Assembly (NCBI GenBank): GCA_039583875.1
Contig: CM077151.1
Coordinates: forward strand, 107,278,609 to 107,342,608
Direction: 5' to 3'
DNA length: 64,000 bases
DNA from: Platanthera guangdongensis
Lineage: Eukaryota; Streptophyta; Magnoliopsida; Asparagales; Orchidaceae
Both the position numbers and the translations under genes were made by a program. Within the stretch, counting starts at the first letter, position 1. Every line of letters begins with the position of its first letter. This document shows, in pieces, positions 59,042 to 64,000 of this stretch. The notes beneath the pieces are model-generated. The model was not told the DNA's origin. It ran no database searches and saw only the letters and a list, made by a program, of their open reading frames with translations.

Positions 59042-59710
59042 AGTGAACATACTTCACTCAACGCTTTCTCCCTTTGCTAGATTTTCTATTTCATAATCTA
59101 GTTTGAGCTCGATGAACTTAGAACACAATTCGACGAACTTTGAGCTCAGCTCGACGAATAAGTGATAGCTCAGTTCGACGACCTTTGAGTTTAGTTCGAT
59201 GAACATTGAGCTTAGCTCGACAAAAAAGTCAAAGTTCAACTCAACAAATTTAGGCCTTATTTCGACGAACTCTGAGCTCAGCTATTCAACTATTTTGAAA
59301 CTAAGGCGTTGAGTGAGTGAGCTACACTCAACACCTGCGTCCTTAGCCTGACTCATAACTTTTTGTAGTATGACATTGAGTGAGTTGACTTCACTTAACG
59401 CATGTGGACTTTGACACACTCTAAACTTGCCACTTCATTGCTTTGATTGAATAGGCTTTTCTCAGCGTTATAAGTCATCTGCAGTTGAGTGAATGATCTT
59501 CACTCAATGCATGTGGACTTAGACAGTTTTCTGTCTTTCCACCACTTAGGTAAGAACTTACCTGACTTAGTTACTTAGGCTTCCTGTCCCATCATTGCTT
59601 ACCAGGACAATCTACAATCATTAATCTTGAACACAAGTTAGATCACAACATGTGTATACATTGTTTGCTGATCCTTCAAATTCAGGACATTGGGATCAAT
59701 GGACCCAACA
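59042..59710 (-). repeat. 5' LTR of the SIRE-like element, third piece
   Basis: Aligns with 18220-18938 of the 3' LTR, including the GACGAA repeats, and ends at the LTR start TGTTGGGTCC at 59710. The flank CTTGA corresponds to CTTAA at 16321-16325. Confidence 0.85.
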
Positions 59711-60819
59711 CTTGACCTGCTCCAGCCGATAAATCTCACCATGCGTCACAGAATCCATGACATCTTTCTTTATTTCGGGGAATTACACGTTCTGATAAAC
59801 ACAATTTCTTCCGGTGATTTGAGTTCTCGTTTGTGAGTGTAGACAACGACTCTATAAACATTCTCTACACGATCATGTTCTTATTCCATCGAGTATGGCC
59901 GAGTAATCAATCAATTCAACTTGACGAGTCATATATAAGGTCTATGACTTTCAATATATTGTCTGCTAAATTCTTGTAGTTTCCTAAAGTCATCATACTT
60001 CCGATGTTACAACATACCGATTTAATCTTATCTTTCCAGATATCCTTGACCTTACTACCTGTCATCAAATACACATGTTATCTTGTAATGGTTAAGTCTC
60101 GTAATTACTCTTCCTTATTACCATGACATTGTCTTGGTAATGCTATAGATCGTGATTCCAAACATGGTTTTACAAAATCTTATCTTCGCCCGAATATCGT
60201 CGACTAAGATCAACTCAAACTCACTATGTTTGTGACACCACATTTTCTAAATTAGGTCTAAGGAAACCCAAGTCAATAACTAATTGCCCAATAAACAAAA
60301 GACAAGTCCCCAATAAACAAAAGATAATCCCCTACCTACCTTAGGCTAAGTATCATTGATATCACCGTGTTATATTCGTCCAAGAAATGCACACAATCCT
60401 TAGGGCTTGCAACCTTAGACTTGGGGTTCCACCCTGAAACTTGCTAGTACACTCCATACCTTTGGACTCTCTAGGTTACCATATATGACAATCCTCTCAG
60501 GGCCTCCTGTGACCCAATCCCAAATGGGTCTCTTCTAATCTTTAATTCTTATCCGACCCCTGGTATTTGGTATGATGGTCATCTCATCCTAACCGTGCCA
60601 TCGATACGAGGGTCGAGTCTATGAGTCCCCTACTATTCCACTAACGGTTCAAAGGCGTCAATTCTCCTTAAGTTGGTCCTATTAGTTTAGGTAACAGGTG
60701 ATAGTACCACTTGATGAGTAAAGTAGGGACATCAGGTTTAAGCTTTAAGTACCTTTTCTCGTGTTAGACTCTTCCTCTACCGCATCGGTTATCCTCGTAC
60801 CCTAACTAGAATTTATACC
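59711..60819 (-). other. Right part of the older Tekay element
   Basis: Continuation of 15341-16325 across the SIRE-like element. About 59711-60220 is very degraded pol sequence (a weak match to the integrase region). From about 60230 the minus strand matches about 4560-5100 of element 1, including the CCCAATAAACAAAAGA repeats. It therefore belongs to the same gag-pol-less subfamily. No usable reading frame. Cut at 60819 by the next insertion. Confidence 0.65.
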
Positions 60820-62030
60820 TGTTGAAGCCAAAAATGACTTCAACGGGAGTCCAAAACAGTGGTGCAGCCAACACCTTCTTCTCTCAAGCCTCAACCCTCG
60901 ACTAGATTCAAAGGACCTAAGACTGACCCAAAGCCTCAGCGGGGAGGTCCCACCACACACCCGAAAGATCTCTGAGAGCTTCCACTCCAAAGACAAAAGC
61001 TGGGTTAGGAGTGATGCAGTGACCCACAGCCGACCCGCTCTGTCGACCAGGCCTCGCACATGGCCTAGCCAGAGGCCCACGTTTGGCGACCCACTGCCGG
61101 GCCCACCATGGCGTCACACCATGGCATCCCTTTTATCAGGCCCGCGGGCCGTACACCCCAACCCATCTCCGGGCCCAACCACAGGCGCACAATAGGTTGT
61201 TGAGGCCAGGTTTCGATCCCCTGACCTCCTTGATAAAGAGCTTTCAGGCAAGCTCTCATCAAACCAACTGAATCGTCGCTCCCTGTCTGAGGTCTCGCTT
61301 CTCTCGGCGATGCGTTCCAAGCGTGTTGACAAACTGCTCCCGCATGACCTTCAAGACCGTATTAATGCGGCCCAGGTGCATGCCAAGGATAACTGCGCCT
61401 TGGTTGCCCCTTGGCTGGCGAGAAAGTCATCAGCTGCTGAGCCCTCTCAGCTAAAGAAGAAAAAGAAAGAGAAGAAGAGGGCGAAGGTGGTCCAGCGAGA
61501 CCTGTCTCACGAGAACAGGATCTCGCCTACCCCGACCCCAAGCCGTGCGTATGATCCCTCTCCGCAGAAGGTATGTCTCTCGACTCGCTAATCATTGAAA
61601 CCACTAGCTGTTTTACGCGGGAGGATTTGTAGCTGACGCGATACTTCTCGCAGGAAACGGCCCCTGAGGACGTCAGACCCCCGCGGGAGCCCTTGGACTC
61701 ATCATCTCGTCCTCCTGAGAATCAACTGCGCATCTCGGAGGTCGCTCCTCCACCTGAGTCCCCGAGAACTGCAGGTATCTTTTCCACTCTCACTCTTAAC
61801 TCAGTCTCAGATTGCTGAATTGACTTCCCGCAGCACCAGATTCCGCCAAACCGGGTCTCGCCACCCGAGAGAATGAAGTAAGGGTCGCAAATCGGCCTGC
61901 CCCTGCGGTTGATTCCTCGCTACTGGCGGGAGGAATGGCTGTCGAATCTTCCGTAGCTCCCCAGGATTCCAGCAATCCCGCGGGAGAGGACAACTCCCCC
62001 TGCTTCCAGCCAAGCCGGGATCACCAATCG
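60820..62030 (+). mobile_element. Candidate truncated LTR element with a spliced gene-like frame
   Basis: Homology to the older Tekay element stops exactly at a TGTTGAAGCC start (60820). A possible 260-bp LTR ends at CA (61078-61079). It is followed by TTTGGCGACCCACTGCCGGG, which resembles the primer sites of Tat/Ogre-type Gypsy elements. Exons follow at 61310-62030. The right end is lost to the LTR inserted at 62031, so the second LTR and target duplication cannot be checked. It could instead be a gene fragment carried by another kind of element. Confidence 0.4.
61310..62030 (+). pseudogene. Three-exon gene fragment, unknown protein, truncated by an LTR
   Basis: Exons 61310-61570, 61654-61774 and 61834-62030, joined over introns with AAG|GTATGT...CTCGCAG and CAG|GTATCT...CCCGCAG borders. 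The joined frame is open for 193 codons up to the inserted LTR, and the second junction divides a codon correctly. The protein starts MRSKRVDKLLPHDLQDRI, has a lysine-rich basic run (KKKKKEKKRAK) near residue 50, then becomes proline-, serine- and glutamate-rich and low in complexity. I do not recognise it. It may be an extra ORF or gag of a Tat/Ogre-like element, or a captured host gene piece. Introns of 83 and 59 bp are short, the second near the plant minimum. Confidence 0.45.
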
Positions 62031-62175
62031 TGTTGGGTACATTGGTTCTAATGTACCTGATTTGAAGAAGCCTCACCCTACTCAATGATATACATCAAAA
62101 TGTATTTGATGTATTTTTAGTTGCCTTGTGCAGGTTAAGTATTTGCAGGGAAAGATGAAAAGTTTCTAAGTCCAT

Positions 62176-62975
62176 GTGTCGACACCCAGGAGTAAAGTGT
62201 CGACACTTAAGAAGACTTGTGTCGACACCCAGGCAAGCAGTGTCGACACTTGGAGTAATTGTGTCGACACCAGGGATGTAGAGTCGACACCAGATAGAAA
62301 GTGTCGACACATACAGGTTGTGTCGACACTCTATGAAGAAAAGTCCAGTGAAGCTGTGTCGACACTTAACAGCAGTGTCGACACCTAGAGGAAATGTGAC
62401 TACATCAGAAAGTGTCGACACTTGGAGGCTATGTCGACACTCAGCAAAAGTCAGCAGAGTCTAAGTATAAGTGTCGACATAATGAAGAATGTGTCGACAC
62501 ACAACAGAAGACTCAACACATGAAGAAAGTGTCGACACTAGGATGCTGTGTCGACACTCAGTAAATTTCAACAAAAATTCTAAGTACAAGTGTCGACACA
62601 AAGGAGTAGTGTCGACACTCAGTCAAAGTCTCAACAAAAGAAGAATGTGTCAACACAAGGAGCTGTGTCGACACTCAGCAAGTATCAACACAGAAGGCAT
62701 GTGTCGACACTAAGAAGATGTGTCGACACTGAAAAAGTTCAACAAATGAAGATGTGTCGACACAAAGGAGTTGTGTCGACACTTACAAGAATTCTACTAA
62801 GTGCTGAAGAACAAGAAGCTGTGTCGACACATGATGAAGAAGCAGTGTTGAGATATAAATTCTACAACATAAGGAGCTATGTCGACACCTTGAAGGCTAG
62901 TGTCGACACTTAGTCTACTTGTGTCGACACTTAGTCTACAAGTGTCGACACTTAAAGACAGATTGTCTCGACACT
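62176..62975 (+). repeat. Array of about 30 GTGTCGACAC palindromes in the LTR
   Basis: Around 26 perfect copies and several one-base variants of the 10-bp palindrome GTGTCGACAC in 0.8 kb, from 62176 to about 62970. Start-to-start spacing is 18-22 bp or about twice that. Between about 62356 and 62773 the copies come as pairs 18-19 bp apart, with a pair-to-pair period of about 53-61 bp, so there is a higher-order unit with two palindromes. Sequence between palindromes is A-rich and loosely repeated (AAGAAG, TCAACA). It lies upstream of the TATA box at 63109, in U3. Confidence 0.9.
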
Positions 62976-63108
62976 TACAGACAATTACAGTTATTTCAAG
63001 AACTGACTGGATGACTTGACAGCTGCCATTCCAGCCGGTCTACTGCACCTGTCAGAGTTGTCAGAAAGCTGTTAGGAACCGGATCAGCCGGTCACCATGA
63101 AGAAGGCC

Positions 63109-63116
63109 TATATAAA
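63109..63116 (+). promoter_or_regulatory. TATA box of the second SIRE-like LTR
   Basis: TATATAAA, about 140 bp downstream of the GTGTCGACAC array, with no other good TATA box between. Transcription would start near 63140, placing the array in U3 and the shared GTAGG repeats in R-U5. Confidence 0.7.
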
Positions 63117-63971
63117 GGCTTATTCTGTCAATAGAAGAAGATGATTCAACACAGATTAACACAAATCAGTTGAAATGATCCGAAGATCTAAGTAGTTGGA
63201 GAGAGAGAGCTCCATCCATGAAGACAGCCGTTGTAACCAGGCTGTGAAGAAGGGTTCAGACCTAGTTCTGAATCTTAAGTTGCAGTGATTGAAGATCAGC
63301 TGCAGAGAATCAATCCTATTGTGTTCTACATTCAAGAAGCTTTGAAGAAAAGCCAAGTGAGATTGTTCTCAGCAGAATTCTTCCAAGAACTCATCAAGAA
63401 CCTATCAACTCATCTCTCTATTCAGAGTTGTAGGTATATACACTTTGTATTTTAAATTTCTTGTAGGATCCTTAGGGATCTGAGTTGTAAGCCTGTAATT
63501 ATAAAGACTGAGTGGTAGGGCCTGTGTGCCTGAGTGTAGGAAATTCTTATCTCTGAGTGTAGGCCTGTTGTGGCTGAGTGTAGGCCTGTTGTGGCTGAGT
63601 GTAGGCTTTGTGAAGAAGCTGAGTGTAGGTCTTTGGAGAAGACTGAGTTGTAGGGCCTTGGGCCTGAGCTGTAGGAACCTGTTTGGGGTTCTGAGTGTAA
63701 GATCTGAGGATCTGAGATAGTGGAGGAGTTTGGCCGAATCTAGTACACTACTAGATAGGCGAAGGGGGAAAGTGGATGTACCCAAACCTTGGGGAACCAC
63801 TATAAACCTGTGTGTTCACTGTGTGCTTGTGTTTTCTGTGATTGCTAATTAATTGCTGTGAAGAATTGGTTATAAATCTGTGATATAATCTGCAATCTGC
63901 CTAAAAAGTTTAAAAAGATTTAGTCACCTATTCACCCCCCCTCTAGGTGATTAGGTACAATATCTTTCAAG

Positions 63972-63983
63972 TGGTATCAAAGC
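63972..63983 (+). other. Primer-binding site of the second SIRE-like element
   Basis: TGGTATCAAAGC, two bases after the LTR, matches the tRNA-iMet site with one change (A for G at position 9). The element interior begins here and leaves the window at 64000. Confidence 0.85.
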
Positions 63984-64000
63984 GAGGTTACTCAAAAAGG

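Larger units (their letters stand above)
16326..59710 (-). mobile_element. SIRE/Maximus-like Copia element lacking pol, split by younger insertions
   Basis: Two LTRs of about 2.6 kb share TGTTGGGTCC...TTTCA termini: 3' LTR 16326-18938, and 5' LTR in pieces 28842-29206, 52353-53886 and 59042-59710. Flanks CTTAA (16321-16325) and CTTGA (59711-59715) look like a 5-bp target duplication with one change. The minus-strand site at 28838-28829 (TGTTATCAAA) is the primer-binding site, and a purine tract at 18952-18939 precedes the 3' LTR. After removing later insertions the interior is about 5.5 kb with a gag tail and a large env-position frame but no protease, integrase or reverse transcriptase. The LTRs differ by roughly a tenth by eye, older than the elements inside. 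Confidence 0.85.
62031..63969 (+). repeat. 5' LTR of a second SIRE-like Copia element
   Basis: 1939 bp, TGTTGGGTAC...TATCTTTCA, followed by a primer site, so this is the 5' LTR of an element continuing past the window. The downstream part (about 63440-63960) matches the LTR at 16326-18938: CTGAGTGGTAGGG and CTGAGTGTAGG repeats, the GGGGAACCACTATAAA block and the terminal C-tract. The upstream part is unrelated and carries the GTGTCGACAC array. The start holds an inverted pair, GGTACATT and AATGTACC. Confidence 0.88.

Noticed and set aside
59054..59239. Heptad-like peptides (FVELSSKFVEL...) here and at 18240-18425
   Set aside because: They translate the GACGAACTTTGAGCTC tandem DNA repeats of the LTR; no start context or homology, and both copies lie in U3.
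61190..61260. tRNA-like or SINE-like sequence (GGTTTCGATCCCC)
   Set aside because: Resembles a B box, but no A box at proper distance, no cloverleaf and no poly-A or T-run tail.
62176..62975. Array resembling a CRISPR repeat-spacer locus
   Set aside because: The repeat is a 10-bp palindrome, spacing varies, the spacers resemble one another, and it lies inside a plant LTR with TATA box and primer site.

Overview
The window is plant nuclear DNA made almost entirely of nested LTR retrotransposons. I found no ordinary host gene that is intact. The evidence is plant-type Ty3/Gypsy chromovirus polyproteins ending in a chromodomain (Tekay/Del-like), plant Ty1/Copia polyproteins, SIRE/Maximus-like LTRs of about 2-2.6 kb, and primer-binding sites matching initiator tRNA-Met (TGGTATCAGAG). 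LTRs over 5 kb and several nesting levels suggest a flowering plant with a large repeat-rich genome. The species cannot be named from this sequence.

Layout. (1) 1-11791, plus strand: a Tekay-like element whose left end lies outside the window. It has a partial 5' LTR, a short interior keeping only integrase plus chromodomain, and a complete 5.1 kb 3' LTR. It sits inside (2) an older Tekay-like element on the minus strand, seen as 11792-16325 and resuming at 59711-60819. That element was split by (3) a SIRE-like Copia element, 16326-59710, minus strand, imperfect target duplication CTTAA/CTTGA. It has lost protease, integrase and reverse transcriptase and keeps a gag remnant and a large broken env-position reading frame. 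Inside it are (4) Copia element A, 21130-25567, plus strand, with an intact pol fused to the gag start codon but no gag; (5) Tekay element 2, 29207-52347, minus strand, TCACC duplication, with gag, a candidate gag-pro intron and a broken pol; and (6) a solo Tekay-variant LTR, 53887-59036, CGTTG duplication. Tekay element 2 in turn holds (7) Copia element B, 39349-44626, ACTCT duplication, intact gag but dead pol, and (8) a solo LTR of another family, 47343-49208, GTCTC duplication. On the right, (9) 60820-62030 is a candidate truncated element carrying a three-exon gene-like reading frame, cut by (10) the 5' LTR of another SIRE-like element, 62031-63969, which runs off the window edge.

The most striking signals lie in the LTRs. 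Each family carries its own dense array of short motifs or palindromes, presumably in U3: about 30 copies of GTGTCGACAC in element 10; TTGAGTGA/TCACTCAA inverted pairs in element 3; TTGAC[C/T] W-box cores in the Tekay LTRs; GCGGA/TCCGC in solo LTR 8; GACCGCGCGGTC-type repeats in the Copia LTRs. Elements 3 and 10 share their downstream LTR part but differ in the array, as if the regulatory cassette had been exchanged. The other main points are the candidate gag-pro intron of Tekay element 2, the UUCG-loop hairpins in the Tekay LTR, and the Copia A/B pair, in which each copy keeps the half the other has lost. Identities quoted were judged by eye, not computed.
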